Below, in pieces: positions 35,481-50,630 of a DNA stretch of 64,000 bases. Each line of letters begins with the position of its first letter. Position 1 is the stretch's first letter. The stretch spans positions 400,252-464,251 of the forward strand of contig VWYX01000251.1 of NCBI GenBank assembly GCA_013396525.1, written 5' to 3'. The position numbers and the translations under genes are program-made. The DNA comes from Chaetorhynchus papuensis (Eukaryota > Chordata > Aves > Passeriformes > Rhipiduridae). The notes under the pieces are model-generated. The model was not told the origin of the DNA and made no database searches. It saw only the letters and a list, made by a program, of their open reading frames with translations.

Positions 35481-38400
35481 GGCTTAGAAAATGGAGAAGC
35501 CAGGAAAGTTAAAACTGAGAGCCAATGTCAGCATAAGTGGGTATAAACTCAGTTGGAGTAGCAAAACACCGGAACAGATCTCTAAGAAGAGTGGAAGGAG
35601 CAAAATCAAGTCTAATTTCTGTAAAACTGAGCTGGAGGATTTTATAGAAGGAAATACATGGTGTGATTGACTTCAGTGGCAATGAGATGCAATGATCCCT
35701 TCTAGAGGCCTACAGAGAGTATTCTAACATCATTCCATAAATAAATGTGCTAACACATAGCAATGCATGCAGCCATGGTGTCTCCAACACATAAAAGGGT
35801 GTGGTAGAAACCACAAAAAGGGAAAACGGGAAAAGGTGATGAAAATGGGACAACGCCTCGATAAACTGGTTTTATAAAGGAGATGATTAATAGGGACTAG
35901 ATGAAAGTGCTAAAATAACTGGAGAATGGCATCTTCTTCCTCTGTCTCAAAATACCAAAAGCAAAACAATCAACCAGATTGAAAGGTGGAACTTCTGGAA
36001 AAACTGAGATACAAAATATGTTCTTTTAAAATGCATATTTGAGACACTGAGTTAATTTCTGTAGGAAGGCACTGGAACAAAAACTAAAATTATGTCTGTA
36101 ATAAAAAGGAGTGCGCATTAATAAATAAGGAGATGCATTTTCAGTACTTTATGCTACCTTAGCATTCATTAGCAGCAGTAAATCATCTTCCCAAATTTTG
36201 CACAAATTTCTTAAATCTTGTGGACCAGAAGGAGCTCTAATATGGTGTGGACAGGCTTTCTCATCCATCAGTCTATGTAACAAAAATTCTTATATCATCC
36301 TTTCAGGGAGAAATTACTGCTATCAGAGATGAGGCCTTAGCCCAGATGGTCACGGGTCAGAGCTGGTGGGAATACACTTCCACAGTCCAGGGACACATTC
36401 CTATAGCTTATTTTATGCTACTGGACAGAGAGTATGTTTGTATGTGGTTTACACTTTCAATAAAGACACTTCCATCAACAGACAGGGAATAAACCTCACT
36501 TTGTTACCTGGTGCTTTGGTAAATCTAAATCAGTTCCTCGGAGAAACAAGAGCTGCGCACACGGTGTGCAGAAACATGGTCAGAGGCTGCTCTTTCCAGA
36601 TGAGTATTTACTTTCCAAAGTGCTGCGAGATCTTTCTGTGGCTTTATAAGAGTAAATACAGGGAAGCTCCCTTTCCATGGCACAACGTGTTCCATGCTCC
36701 CAACTTTTAAAGCCAAGTGAACCAGCCCCTGTAAAAAGCCTGAGAAGACTGGAGCTTATCCCTCCTCTGACACAGCCCTGCACCACCTTCCAAGAGCAAA
36801 ACAAAAGAGGGAGGGAGCAGAGATATTAAAAGGAACTACATAAGCAGGAAAACAACTTCTCTCTGTACTGGGAGAGATCTCCTGGCCAGCAAAACCCAAG
36901 CTTACAGAGCAAGATATGATCTTCATTCCAGGGGAGAGAAAGGCGGGAGAGAGGGAACGACATGCTCCATGCACTCTCACCTACTCACAGGCCCTATGTG
37001 GTTTCTATAGCAGCACAATAGCAGACATTTTTCTCTCTCCACAAGAAAGCCTGAGTAATGTTCTGCAATTATATTAGTCTGCATTTTAATCAGATTTTAT
37101 CTTCTTTTAAGCTTGCATTTTTTTCCCATTTCCTCTTTATGTAATGCTACCAAACTCTAATCCAAGAAGTGAAAAGCTCAAGGTTTTGTTTTCCATTCAG
37201 GGCTGCCCATCTGCTGTCAGTATTTTTTTGTGCTGGTTTGTGCTGCCACAGTACAAGCAGTTGTTCTGCACACAGAGTGCTGGTTTGATCTGAAAAGTGG
37301 GGGTTAAAGCCCCAGTGAAAAAATGTCTTGAATTAATACAATCTCTAATACTTCATTCAAAATTGTTTATGAGAGAACATAGCAGAATTTTTGTTTGCCA
37401 TTTTAGGAATGCCTTAGGATCTTTATGAAGCCTTCTAAAAACTATGGCATCAAAGTCACATTACCAGCCTCTCTAAAGCTCATCTGATGTTACGACAGAG
37501 TCAGTTCATCAAGGGGCTAATGCCCAGGTTGCATTGGGGAAGGAGGTCAGTGACAAGTCCTGCTGTGCCAGGCCAACTGTAGCATGGTGCTGACACTGGC
37601 AGAGGAGTTCTGGGGCTGGTGCAGTTTCTCTCATTTGCTAAATAAATGAAGTGCTTGTTTCACATTCATTCTGCAAGTCTAACCTCTGCAGATCCTTCAA
37701 ATTTGTGGTGTCGATACCCAGAACTTGCATCCCTGAACCTACAGAGAGGGAAGGCAGCGTTTTGATTACCACCTCCCCAAACTTCAGCTGGCGCCTCTGG
37801 GCATGCAGCAACTGGGCATCTTGTGAGTGCCCCTAGGTGCCCATGTCCTGCCCTGCTCAGGGTTTCAGCCAGCATGGCACACACCCTTACTGAACACGGC
37901 TTGAGCCAGCCTTGTGCTGGAGTCAAAAGATACTGAAAACTTTACGTTTGTAATATAACTTCTTTAGCAAGAAGGATGCAAATTCAGGTCTTACCTACAT
38001 ACTACAACAGAAAGTTATGATGAGTGAATGTGTAGGTTGCAAAGTCAAATGCAGAAAATACAGAGTATGCCAGAAATAAGATTGCCTGGGCAACCTTAAC
38101 TCATCCTCCCCCAGGCATATGCATTTTATTAGAGCCTTAATTGCATGATGTCCTACCATTGCACTGTCTCCTGTCATACTGGCATTTGCCTATAGGAACA
38201 GAGAGCCTAAATATACTTGAAGATCTGGATGTTATTCTGCATTTCTTTTAAATCCTCAGTTAATGAGCCCATGCTGCAACACAGGAAGCATTCCGTTTGT
38301 CCAGGAATTGCTAACTCTTTCATAGGCTTTTCATGCGATATAGCAAAGATGCATGAGAAAAATTCAAATTCCAAGTGAACTAGGCTGCCCAAGCCCAGCA

Positions 38401-41400
38401 TGTACCTGCTCCTTCCAGTTGCTACCTTATCTTGAAACACCTCAGTACTTTATACACACAAATACTCTGTGGCAAAGTCCCATAAATGCACTGCATTGAA
38501 GCAAAGACTGCAGCTCTGAAGTTTGTGAGATGAGCAGTTGAAACTCAGAAGGAGTCCTTCTCTCTCTTTACCTGAACGAACAACAGATCCCTCAGGACAC
38601 TGGAACAGCTTGAGCAGGAAGACAGAGAGAACCACATCTCAGCCTTCATGCCAGACCACATCTCTGAGCCTGCTCCTGTAAATGTCACAGACTGGGGCCA
38701 AGGGCTTCCCTGAAAACAAGGAGAAGAGACAACCTGAATTCATAGGAAGCTAGCATGGCAGTAGAGCATGTTAGACCAAGCACCTGGCAGGGAAGGGTGA
38801 TGGGATGGGTGGGAGCTCCCCAGCTGTACCAGGCTCAGGTCTTCCCATCAATGCTCCAGCTGTAAGTGGTGCAGCAAGGGGCTGTGAGGGCAGTCGAGGG
38901 GAAATGACAGTTTTACAAGAAGAGAGGAGGAAGGACAGCCTTCCTTAGCCTAGCAAATGGTGCCTGTGAGAGGAGATGATAACCTGCTGCCAGCTCACAT
39001 GAGAGGGATCATGGAGGAGAGTTTTCCTTATGAGTGCAGACCTTAAATGCCCTAAAAGAACTCTAAAAGAACTAGGTGCTCTATCCATCTTGCCTTTCAG
39101 TAGGAAATGGATCTACATACCATTTTACAAATGCAATTGCTGTTAACAATTTGTAACAGTTTTTTAAAAAGCCTGACACTATCGAGATTTCCATAAGGAA
39201 CCAGGTGATTCAAAATAATTTGTCAATATCCAAACTTGATAAACAGTAAAAAGGTAACAGGAAAAACTGGGAAGTAAATGGTTCCCACTTGGGAAACACT
39301 ACTAGCAAGCTGTATAGGTATGCAGACTTCAGGAAGCAGGTTATATTCTGCTTCACTGTGTTTCTGTCTCATAAATTTCTATATTCTGCTTTGTTCAAGG
39401 CTAAAGACCACTGGTGATGCTTAGTGAAGGATGTGTTTTAAGACATTTAAATGAGCAAGCTTTGCTGTCTACAAGGCAGTCTTAAAAACATTTTATTCAT
39501 CAAAGTTTCAGGATCGTCATTAGCATTCACACCATTACTATGCAGGCAGATGACTACAGATAAGCAGCCAAAAATTGTCAGAGGAATGGCATTCATTTTT
39601 ATTAGCAAAAAAATGAGACTTTTCAGCTACTGCAACACCCAACATTTTAATAACAATCCATTTTTTAAGAGTACACTGTTCAACTAGCTAAATATGCACA
39701 AGGATTAAACACAGGAAGCTTAAGAGCAGACTCTGTCATCTATGTTTGTTTTCTATAAACCCCTTTGTGATGATGATGAACTGCACCACAACAGAGAAGT
39801 ATGGTTTAGTGTTATTGTATAGATGACTCATATAGCATCTACAGTTTGACAAGAGCACAGGTTTTTGGTTTCTTTTTTTTTTTTTCCCCCTAAATAAAGC
39901 AAGTAGTCAGTCCAAAAATAGAAGTAACACTTGGAAGAATGCAGCTCCTGGAGGAATTACAAATTCCATCTACTGAAAACACAGAGGTTGGTATGCTGGG
40001 GCATCTCTGCTGAGGATATTGTGTGAAAGCCATTAATTCCTCATCTGGAATGTAAATCTATGCCGTCCAAATGGGATTTAAGTGTTTCAAGGTAGAACTT
40101 CAGTTCCCGGCTGGAGCCAGATTTAACTGGTTGGGCAATTTTCATGGTAATTTTTGTATTTGCTTTCTTGCTCAGAGCCCAGAGTTATTTGCCCCATGCT
40201 ACCTGCAGTGCTGTGGCGTGGTATGGCAGGAATGGGTCCCCAGGCGAGGAAGGAAATGGGGCCCTGGTCCCGCCAGCCGCCAGCTTTTCTCCTCCTTTCA
40301 CCCTGGCATGGCCTCCCCCAGCAGCCTGCAGGGCAATTGCAGGGCTGGCCAAGTCGAAGGGGACACTGCTGCTGCAGCACTTTCAATTGCACGTGCAAAG
40401 GTATAATGCCATATTAACAATAGGAAGGAAGAAAAGCATCAATTACAGATAGAAGGGAAACATTTCCGTGTGTTTCTTAAGCTGCGACAGAGCACTTTTG
40501 CCTTCTGCCCAAAATATTCAGGAACTCTGAAAAGAAATAATCTTGTTTGTCCAGAATAGCCTGGAGATGTGTTTCTGTGGCTGAACTACAACTTGCCTTT
40601 AACTCAGCCTCACTTCTTTCTCAAACACAAACAAACAAATGTAAAAAGTCTCAACGTATGAATGCATTAGTCATGTTTTCTTCTGAATAAACCACAGAAA
40701 TCTCCACCAAATGAGAAAGAAAAATGCTAACAGAGAGCAGCTTATTTTCTAACTTCTAGTTAGAAGCTGTAGAGGCAAAAGCCTCAAACAGGCTGTGCCT
40801 TGGTACCCCATGCCCTGACACACCATAGCTTGGGGTGAGTTTTATCCAGCTGCCTAGGAAGTATTTGCATTCAAACCAGACGGAACTACAACCTGAGAGG
40901 AAGTTTCTTGTTCACGCTGTCCAAAATAAAGCCCTAATCACTACTAATTCTTGTATGACACAGCTGAAGAGGTGAAGGAAAACCCAGGTTTAAACTAGCT
41001 TCTCTAAGAAAGGTCTCTCTCCTGGGTGCATGCTGGGGCAGCAAGTTTTTTTGAGAGCGTTGAGGCCCAGAGAACAAACCAGCTGGCTAAAGGCAGAGGG
41101 ATTTCCATCTGGATCTGTTTGTTTAATGTGGGTTTTCCTTAATTTCTGGTTTCCATGGAGTTGCACTATTACAGGATGGACGCAGAAGGGATGCAGATAC
41201 ACCACAGCAATTGCCCCCTGTCCAGACAGGACAGAGGGCTGGGACTGATGGCAGCCTTACACATGCCAGCAAGTGACTGGGCTCCTCCAGGGCTTTCAGC
41301 ACCAGACAAGCCAGCATTTAGGAGGTAGCACTGGGCTTGGTTTTGTTGTTAGAAAACATAAAATCTCTGCAACATAACCTAAACAATCAAGACAGCTAAT

Positions 41401-44400
41401 ATCAGCATTGCTCCTGATGAGACCTCACAACAACTCTGTGCTCTTTGCATCAGGGACACTTTCCTGTGCTTGGAGGAGGTTGCAGAGCAATTGCTTCAGG
41501 TCAGCTTAGCTACCAGTGGGCTTTGTCTGACCTCAGGAGTTCTCTCCCTTCACATATTAACTGGCAAAGGGAGGATTGGAGCTACAGTCTCCATGAGTGT
41601 CAACCTGAAATACTGCACTTTATATTTAAGATGAAGGGGCGTTTAAATGCAAAGTACTACTCTTTATCCCTTTATTTGAGTGTGTAAGAAAATGCCTCAT
41701 TATATACCACAGTACTACTAATGCAGTATGTGTTTTCCTAGAAGTTTAATTCCACTGTTGATATAAATGAAAGTTTACATTAATTTTCATTGTATGGGAA
41801 TAGAATTACAGACTACAGAACACATTCCCATAGTCTGAAGTTGGGAAAAAAAAAGGTATCTAGAAAGTCTGGGAAAATTCATGCTTTTTTCACAGTTGTG
41901 TTTGTAAAACACATTTTTTCTTTTATATTGAAAAGGAATTCTGGCCAAGACTGACTTGTGACTCAAGACATTGTTTCAAATTGCTGAAAAGAATACTAAG
42001 AATCAGCATTAAACTAGCTGTAAAGCAAGCTATATGCTTGCTAAGAGCAACAGAAAAATATTGTGTAGTAAGTCAGGCTTAAGAGCAGTTCCAATTAGAA
42101 TCAACTACTGGAAAATTAGGTGATGTTGAAATTTGATACATATTGGTTTTTACTGCATTGTAGACAAAGGATCACTGTATCTGCAGTTCTAACTACAAAT
42201 AGTTATTCTCCCCAGTAGTTATTGTCAGCATCTTTCCTGAATTCCCATGGGTGTGAAAGGGAATAAGTTTTGCACAAAAATAATTAGGAGAACCAGTCAA
42301 ATGAGATGTTATTCCAGCCATACTACTTAGCAGATAACAGCTGACTCACTGCTTAAAATCCCACATTCTCTAACATCTTGACATCCAAAATAGCTGAAAC
42401 ATCACAAACTGATAATAGGATTTCTAACTGAGAATTGGAAGCATTTTGCATTAATATCACATATAGCAATGAATTAAACATTAACACGTAACTAGAATGT
42501 TTTTCATTTGTATTTGAACAGTAACTGCAATCTCAGCTGTTTCAAAATATGTGTTCTTTCAAAATACCAGGAGGCAGTGCTAAATAAAAGATTCATTCTC
42601 TTTTGGTCTATGAATCAGCTATGAGAAAACTGAAGTTGCAGTTCATTCTTCTGTCCTCCCAGCAGGCAGTACAACTACATTATTACTGATCCAGGAGAGA
42701 TTGTAATGTTAACTCTGAAATAAAAACTCCTGAAAAAAAAGGTCAGTGCTGAGTAAAAATACTCTGGGGAGAAAACAACAAATGTTACAATAAAGCATAA
42801 TTTTCTCAAACTCTACTCATACAGTATTTTCTAAACCCACATTTGCATTTAATAATGGATGTCCCTTTTGTTTTTGACTACTAAATCTTTTGTAGAAGTG
42901 GAAAACTTTGTTCAAAGTTATGATAAAAGATTGCATTTACAGAAAGAAACCTTTTTTTTCAAGACTCTCTGAAAGCTATACAGCAATTCATCTATGTCAA
43001 TTTAGCTTACAATTTTTCCTAACACTAGGACAAGCTGTCTTTTAGTTAGCAAAGAAGTACTAAGGAAGGATATTTTATTTGTCATTTCTTATAATTGTAA
43101 ATAAAATTCAAAGGCAAATTATGTGTTTTGGTTTATCTTTCAGGACTGTAGTTCCACTGGCACTTTAAAAACTGCCCGACATATTGTCAGGGAAGAAGTC
43201 TTTGAATGTAATAAAAGAAATATCCAACAAGTAGAGAAAAGAAATTCTGCAAAGGAAGTGAATTGCAGCCAGCACCTATGATGGGCAAAGAGAAAGACAC
43301 TACAGGCAGGCTGGATATGGAGCCTCATGGCAGTACTCTGGAAAGTGGGGCTGGGGGAAGAATGCATCCACACTTTAATATTTTGTACTCCATAATGCAT
43401 AGGTTTCTTAAACAGAGCCATACAGACGTACTTTTTGCAGGTAGTTTTTTCAGTCACTGCATCCTTGGCATTCTGTCAGTCACCAACAGTGACAGCAGTG
43501 ATGTGCAATGGCGCCTGTGGACTGAGAAATGAGCCTGCTGCCTGCCTCACCTCCCGGCTCTGCCAGCTGCTAGGGACTCCTGAAATCCAAGCAGCAGAGG
43601 GAAACACAAACAGGATTCATTATCTTCAGAAAACAGAATAGCTGTTGCCATGAGCAGAAGATGTAAGAAACATTTCTCTTTTCCTCAGTTCAGCCCAGCC
43701 TCTGTCCATGGCCAGATCTGAAGCTTACTGACATCATCAGGGATTCTGGAGCTCGGTGGCCTTGCCTCAGGGTCTCCAGGAGGTGAGTGCCCTCCCAGAC
43801 CTGAGGTGCCCAAAGCTGAGTGCCACCACTGACAGCAGTAGGAATCAAAATGTAAAGAGATGGCCAACACCTTGAACAGCAGCGATCATGGGTCTGCCTC
43901 TGGTCACACCTCAGGATGAAGCATGTCCCAATCCACTTGCTCCATCTTCATGTCACCCAGCCTAACACCAGGCAAAGCCCAACCAAACTCCCATGCCTTT
44001 CCTCACCACCACCTTGGTACCATACAAAGTCACACGCTGGGCCCAGCCCTTGTGCTTGGCTGCCCTCTGCTACCCTAAGCCTTGAGTGATTTTTTGGCCT
44101 CCTGAGCCAAAAGCACAGCCCCTGTATTGGTGGCATTCCTGCAGGTTTCAGTGTCAGGCCCCCTCACACCTGAGAGCTTGCTGGGCAAGAAGCCAGAGCT
44201 TCCCCCATCCTCCTCCAGTGCTGAAAGGACACCCCAAACAGCAGAAGGCTGCCATCCCAGTGGTGCCAAGTGGAAGGCTGAGATGGCTCCAGTTTGGGGT
44301 TTGCATCTGCTCGTGATCTTCTTAGCAGTGGCATGGGCACTGGCACACTGCAGTGGTGCCATAAATTGGATGAATGGCCTGGGTCTGAGGTCAGGAAGCC

Positions 44401-47400
44401 CTGTCTCTCACAGCAAGTTAGTCTGTTCACTCTCACAAGGGGTTTTTATCTGATTTTTTTTTTTGTCCTCTCAACATGTTCACGTATTTTCCCCCTGGCT
44501 AGTTGCCATAAAGATCACATAAGATACTGCTGGTGGATTGTAGGTGAAACTTGTGGCTTCAAGCATGGCTGTGTCGGGGGGGTGTATGAGGAAACTTAAG
44601 CATGACGGGTGTGCAGGGCTGTTGAGGCTCCCAAGGAGAGGCTGCCAGCACAGGCAATGAGGCTGGATACAAAATATGTACAATTGACTTTTCATCACGT
44701 ATTACTGGAGGACACGTACTTCATGTTTAGAAAATGAAGCTGTTATTACAAGATGAAAATCCATATGCCACAAGGCTTGTTTTTGGCCTTGCTGCAAGGC
44801 TGTGCTCTTAGGAGCAGAGCTGTTGTGAAACAGTGGGGGACACGCTCTGATTCACCGTGCGATCCAGCAAGAGCTTCCAAACCATGGAGCAGTTGTTTTT
44901 CTTATAGTATCCAAATGGCTTTTGTTCGCCTGCCAAATTCAGCTGACATGTCCTGCCTTGCAGCCCTTTGTGAGGAAAGAGCAGGCCCAGATGGCACACA
45001 GCATAGTCACAGCCAAGGCAAGCTCCCCCGAGCTCAGACATACCTCAGCCCACAGAGAAGAAAAACTGCGGGTAAAGAAACACAGTATCTTTCAGGGAGA
45101 CAAACGGAAGCAATATGTGCTGTAACAAGTACTAGCGGGCCATGGTTTTGTGGTGCCTGCTTTTTTTTGAGAGAGCCAGAGTAACATTAGTGTGGCTCTG
45201 CAAGAAACCCCGAACAAGACCACTGATACAAGAAACATGAGATTGTGAATCAGCACCATTGCTCCAGGAGGTTTCTTAGGCCTCCTGCTAGTGCCTTTCT
45301 ACATACTTGCTCCTTGAAATGCCCAGTATTCAATCAGCTTTGACAAGAGGAAACATGCTGTACACAAAAATAATATTAGGGGAAAAATATGTAGGTACGG
45401 GTGATTTCCTAATTGCAGAAAACTCAAGACAGCACTTCTTTGTTTTCAAGAAAGCCAGGATGGTTCCCCCTCTCCTTTCTTCTTCCTTCCCACCCTCTAA
45501 GTCTGCTGACAGATATTATGGGGTGTATTAATTGTGGCCACAGAGCGTGCACTTCTAAAATGTGCTCTGCTCTTCACCTAACTATAAAATATGCAGTTAG
45601 GCCTCTCCAACTGACCATAAATATTGAAATATTTCCCCGTATGCTAGCTGCAATGCTGTATTACTTCCAGTTCTGAATTATATCAAAAACAAGCTGAATT
45701 GTCTGATTTTCCATTTTCCCCATCTCTGGAATGAGGCAATAATCTTTCACATCACCATCAAGAACACAAAGATGGGTGGATGAAAAGCACTATCAAGGTG
45801 TGATACATCCTTAGTAAAACAGTGGCTTGCAAAAATAAATGTGCAGAAAAAAATGTGCTTTCAAAGTGCAAGTGAGGCCGGGCTGTGCTGGCTAAGGATG
45901 AAAGTTGGAGGAGCTTTCTGGGAGTGAAATCCCATGATTCCCTAGGAGGGATTAACTTTTATCTATTTGGCAAGTTGGCAGATCCACCTACCAACCGCTA
46001 AATCAAAGATGAGGCAAAAAGTCTGGAGGCTTTGCCTGCCCTGTTGTCAGTGGTGGTCATCCTCTCCTGGGGGATGGCCAAAGCAGCTTCAGGAGGACAT
46101 CCCTAGGACTTTCTGTGGCCCAGCAGAGCTTCACAGGGACTTTGCTATCAAGCAGAGTTAGTAGGAGGGATACAAAGCCAGTCCATTCCTTATGTCCAAA
46201 GGGTCACATGATGATCTTGGTTGTACAAACACTGATGCTGTGAAGGTTTTTAGACCCAGCTTTACTAAGACACTTGGGGGTAGTTGTCAGAGACACAGGT
46301 CAGCTCTTTGAGTGCAGATCTTCAGGTCACTTTTTTCTCTTCTGAGGGCAGAATGATGGGGACTGCCTATGACTGCCCATGACACACGAGAGGCTGCAGT
46401 GCTCATCAAGAAAGCAGAAGACGTACATGCAGTGTTCTCCTCAGCCAAAGATGAGTCAAAGCCATATCTTGCTCTATTCAGGAGGCTCCTCCAACCTCTG
46501 GACTGAGTACTTCTATGGAGACAGGGCATTCCCTGACTCTTTTCTCAAAGCAGAGTGGTAGAACAGACAAGAAACAAGCTTCAGAGAGCCAGAGAGAGAG
46601 AGAAAACATGCAAGAAAGTGTCTCTCTGTGTCATCCACTATGGCACGATTCAGCTGAAGGAATAAGGCATTGGCTCCAGAAGAGTTTATATATTTTCAGC
46701 CAATGCTTTACAGTAATAAATATTCAGAGAAAAAAACCCCAAACAAACAAGTAAAAACTGTACTTGTTATTTAATGAAATAGAGAAGTTTTCTTTGGCAC
46801 TTATTAACTCAGAATGGTAAAAGGACTTTGGGAGCTGTATATATCCATTCCAGCTGTGAGAATAATTAACATGAACAGTCCTTCTCTTGAAAAATAAAAG
46901 TTTTCTCTAGCAACAATGACTGTTGCTAGGATGCCATGTCCCATATGAGCAGAGGCAAACCAATGATTCATTCATACTTTAAGCTGGACAGGTAGATGCT
47001 GCTGTCCTGTTGATGAATGCAACCTTCTATCTCTCACTAGAGCACGAACTGGACGCAAGCCCAAGCCAACCTGTATTATTATAGTGAGCCATATGCACTG
47101 TGGCAACCGTCCAGAGCTCCCCTGGAGCCCTCTCATGCTGGGTGGAATCAGGGTTAGTCCAAAGACATGACTTCACAGACCAGTCCTGTGACTATTGCAG
47201 GCACAAGGTAAGATCGGCAGTGCTGACATCAAAAATTGCCAGCTCAGCTGCAATGCAGCCTAACAGTGACCACTCTGGGGGGGTGGGTGAATTTGTTAAG
47301 GTCATGAGCAAGTGCATGGATTTTGTGGTGTTCATCTTCTCCCCCTGCCCCAACTCTGCTTTTGAGGACAGCAGGGGATAGAGACTGACAGTGATCCAGA

Positions 47401-50400
47401 CCTCTGAAATGCTCAGAGGGAGTGAAGGTCAAGTTCAGTTATCTCCTATTTGATAAGCAGGGAGCCAGTAGCCAGGATATGGGGACAGGGCACCATGCCT
47501 GCATGTGTCTTGCACCCCAGGCTTGCTGCTAATGCTGCCCTGCCTGCCAGAGATGCTTAATGCTGCTCCAGCCCATTTTTGGAGGCTGACGCCTTCTTTT
47601 CATTATCAGATTTCTTATTAAAAGGATGGCATTAGCTTTTACTCTTGAATCCATTTTCTGGGTACCCAGGCATGTCACTAAACATTAAATTCACAGGAAC
47701 CATGATACTTGTATCTTAAAGTCTGCCTTGTACCTGAAACCTGAGAAATACCGTCTTAGAAATAACTAAGTTAAATAAGACAAAAAATACACAGAATAAA
47801 AGGTGTTTGTACTTATTTTCAAAGACCAGTGCATATTCAACATATTAGAACCCTGCGAAAAGGTTAAGTTTTATATCAGATCTTTGAACGGAAATAAAAA
47901 TTCTTTAAAATGCTGGGTTCAGTGGAAAGGAAGACACTCAGTAAAACTAAAAGTAAGTTTTACAAAGGCAGGCAACAGTAAGGCAGCTTATCTTCTAGTA
48001 CTAACTTTTTGTCCTCTGAGATCTACAGGTTAGTGTCTTGCGAATAGAGGCAAAGAAAAGCATGGAATAGTGAAAATCATTGAAAATCAAAAAATAGTTG
48101 CTAACTTAGACTGATGTTGCACATTTTGAAAATATCTTCAGAAACTTATTGCTTAAGCAAAAGCAACAAGACAGGTTAAAAAATCTCAACAACCCCATAA
48201 TGTCTCAAAACCACATCACAGAAATTAATGTGTTAACTCTGGAAGCCATTGAGATTGAACTTGCAGGGCATGAAGTAGCCACAAAACCCTTTGAGATTAC
48301 CATCTTTTAGGTTAGACCCATTTTTGGTAGTAATTCCTACTGTGTTTACAAGTTGGTTAATCACTACTAGACAGCTTGAATGCAAAGGAGAACTAGGTGC
48401 TGGGGGAACTTGTAAGACAAATTTCTGGCTGACAGGTTTTAAAATGAGCAAGCAGGAAATACAGAGAATGAGATCAGACTGCCCAGACTCACCACCTTAC
48501 TGGCTTGCTGGAATGGGGAGAGGAACAAACACTGGTAAAGATAAGAAATACTCGTAACTTGGCATTAAATTGTTTGGTAGCTTCTCTACCAACTTTAATG
48601 TAATACTGATGTTTTAAAGCCTGTAAAGAAAGACTTTTTAGAGGAATGTGATCCCAAAGCCTCAGAAATTACAGCCACATAAAAAAGAGAGGTAAAATAA
48701 CATAGCAATACTCCTGTTACAAAATGCTAGGAGGAAAATTACGGGCAATTTCAGTCCCATTGCTATTTTCTTTACTGCTTTGAAGGAATGAAGTAGATTG
48801 CCTGCATTAAAATAGCAGGCTTAGAAAATTGTTCCCTTTTACAGGCTGCTATAGCATCAAAGGCTTCAATGCCTTTGGAAATATCCACACAGCAAAAGAA
48901 AGGACACAAAATAGTGTGGTAATCCTCAACAAGCTTTTATCTTGCTACTACAGATAACAATAGCATCAAAAACATAGGAGGTAGAAAGGGCTTTTCACAC
49001 CAGCCTGTGTCTGTAACATCTACAGAGACTGCCCCAGGAGAGTTTATATTCAGTTTGCTGGTCTGTGCTCCAGACAGCCCATGTCTGTCCATCATGTGTG
49101 TAGGCATGTTTTCTGTCTTGCAGGCAGTAGATGCAAGTGATAACTGTGCCTAATTAACAGAGCTCTCCCTCACCCACTGAAATCTGAACAGGCTGCAGAC
49201 AAAACTGAAGCACATGCAACATCAAACACTGTCACAGACAGTTAGCGGGGGGGTTATTTTGTATATCACGTCCATGTTAGCTATGATACCAACAGATCTG
49301 TTCGAAAAGATCTACAGGGATGGAAGTTTTCAGAACTCAAAGACCCAAGGTTCCTGACTTTTTATTAGATATTTGGCAGCCTGTGTCTGTATGGGTGATT
49401 TAAAGCACTTGAGGAATGACTGGAGACAAGACCAGAAATAATCAGTAAAACTCTTTGTCTTTAGACTGCTCCAAGTCCGGCTTAGCAAGTAGTGACCAGA
49501 AGGTCTGGTTAGCATCTGCTGCCTATTGCTGAACTTATTTTTAAACAATCATTATTAAGACTATTATTTGTGCTGGGTGCTGTACAAATAGGGCAAAGCA
49601 ATAGGGAAGCCTACTGTAAGGAGAGAAATGAAGTTGGTGCCACTAATTTAGGTTCACAGGCACCTAGGCAGGCTCTGAACAAGAAAGCAAGGCACAAAAT
49701 GACACATCAGTAGCACCAGAAGAAGCAGATTTCTGAATCCATGCTTTGTCAGTCCAGTGGCTATCACTCATCTGACAATTATACAAGATAAACTCAAGTT
49801 TATCATTATAAAAATAACTCATTACAATGTTGGAACATTACACTCCTTGCTCCTTCCTACACCAGTAACAGTCATATGCATGTTAATTCTCTTCAGGATC
49901 TATTTTTATACATGGGTAGTTAGAGCTAGTTGGAAAAAATGAGCTTTACTTCACTGGAACACAAACCATTTCCATCAAAAATCTAACCTACACACCTTCC
50001 TTCCATTTCTGAGATACAGCTTGTGGCAAGAAAAATTTTTTAGAATGTTGAGGTAAGTGTTAAACTGACTTCTTTTCACATTACTTAGTTGAAAATAATC
50101 TGTTCAGAAAACAATCTGATCTGCTAGTCAGGCTATGTATGCATTGACTGGTGTAAGCAGCATTTCCCATCAAGCTGAGAAACACAAGAGCAAGGAGTGT
50201 CAGCTTGCCCCTCTTGTTTGCCATTACATGTTCAGCCTGCAGCCATCTTGGCACAAACAAACATACCAAGCCAGCCCGGACACCAGAGAGGTGCCAACTC
50301 GGAACTCGTTTATCTACGAGATAAGATGCATGTCTGTGACTGTGACAGACACACCTCGAAGTCAGGTCTGGGTAAGTCAGTCACTTTGCAGGGATAAAAC

Positions 50401-50519
50401 ATATCTTTATTAATGGCTTTCTATTGATACCCTCACTGGTGTACACTTCTCTAAAGCAGATAATGCAAAAACATACAACCTTTCCAACTGAGAAATAGCC
50501 TCATCCTTTCCTGTTAAAA
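35481..50519. other. Intergenic region, no gene recognised
   Basis: About 15 kb of mostly AT-rich DNA with poly-T/poly-A runs (39868-39890, 44452-44463). A locally GC-richer patch at about 43700-44350 has several overlapping short open frames but no recognisable protein. No RNA gene or clear transposon was identified, though decayed repeats may be present. Confidence 0.5.
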
Positions 50520-50524
50520 TATCT

Positions 50525-50630
50525 GTAAAAGGGACCCAACAAGGTCACACAGTCCAACCCCACAACCCCCAAACCCAGGCAGGAACAACTAAATTTAAAC
50601 CATCTATCACAGGAACTGCTTACTATACTT
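50525..50630 (-). mobile_element. Possible decayed CR1 3' fragment
   Basis: AAGGGACCCAACAAGGTCAC followed by ACAGTCCAACCCCACAA resembles the antisense CR1 3' UTR. It lacks the terminal GATTCTGTG repeats and diverges after about 50 bases, so the call is weak. Confidence 0.35.

Noticed and set aside
40738..40767. Small inverted repeat TTCTAACT/AGTTAGAA
   Set aside because: An eight-base stem with a bulged extension is within chance expectation for this length of DNA.
44753..45184. A 143-codon + strand open frame in the intergenic region
   Set aside because: No recognisable family, no promoter or splice context, and overlapping frames on both strands suggest chance in a GC-richer patch.
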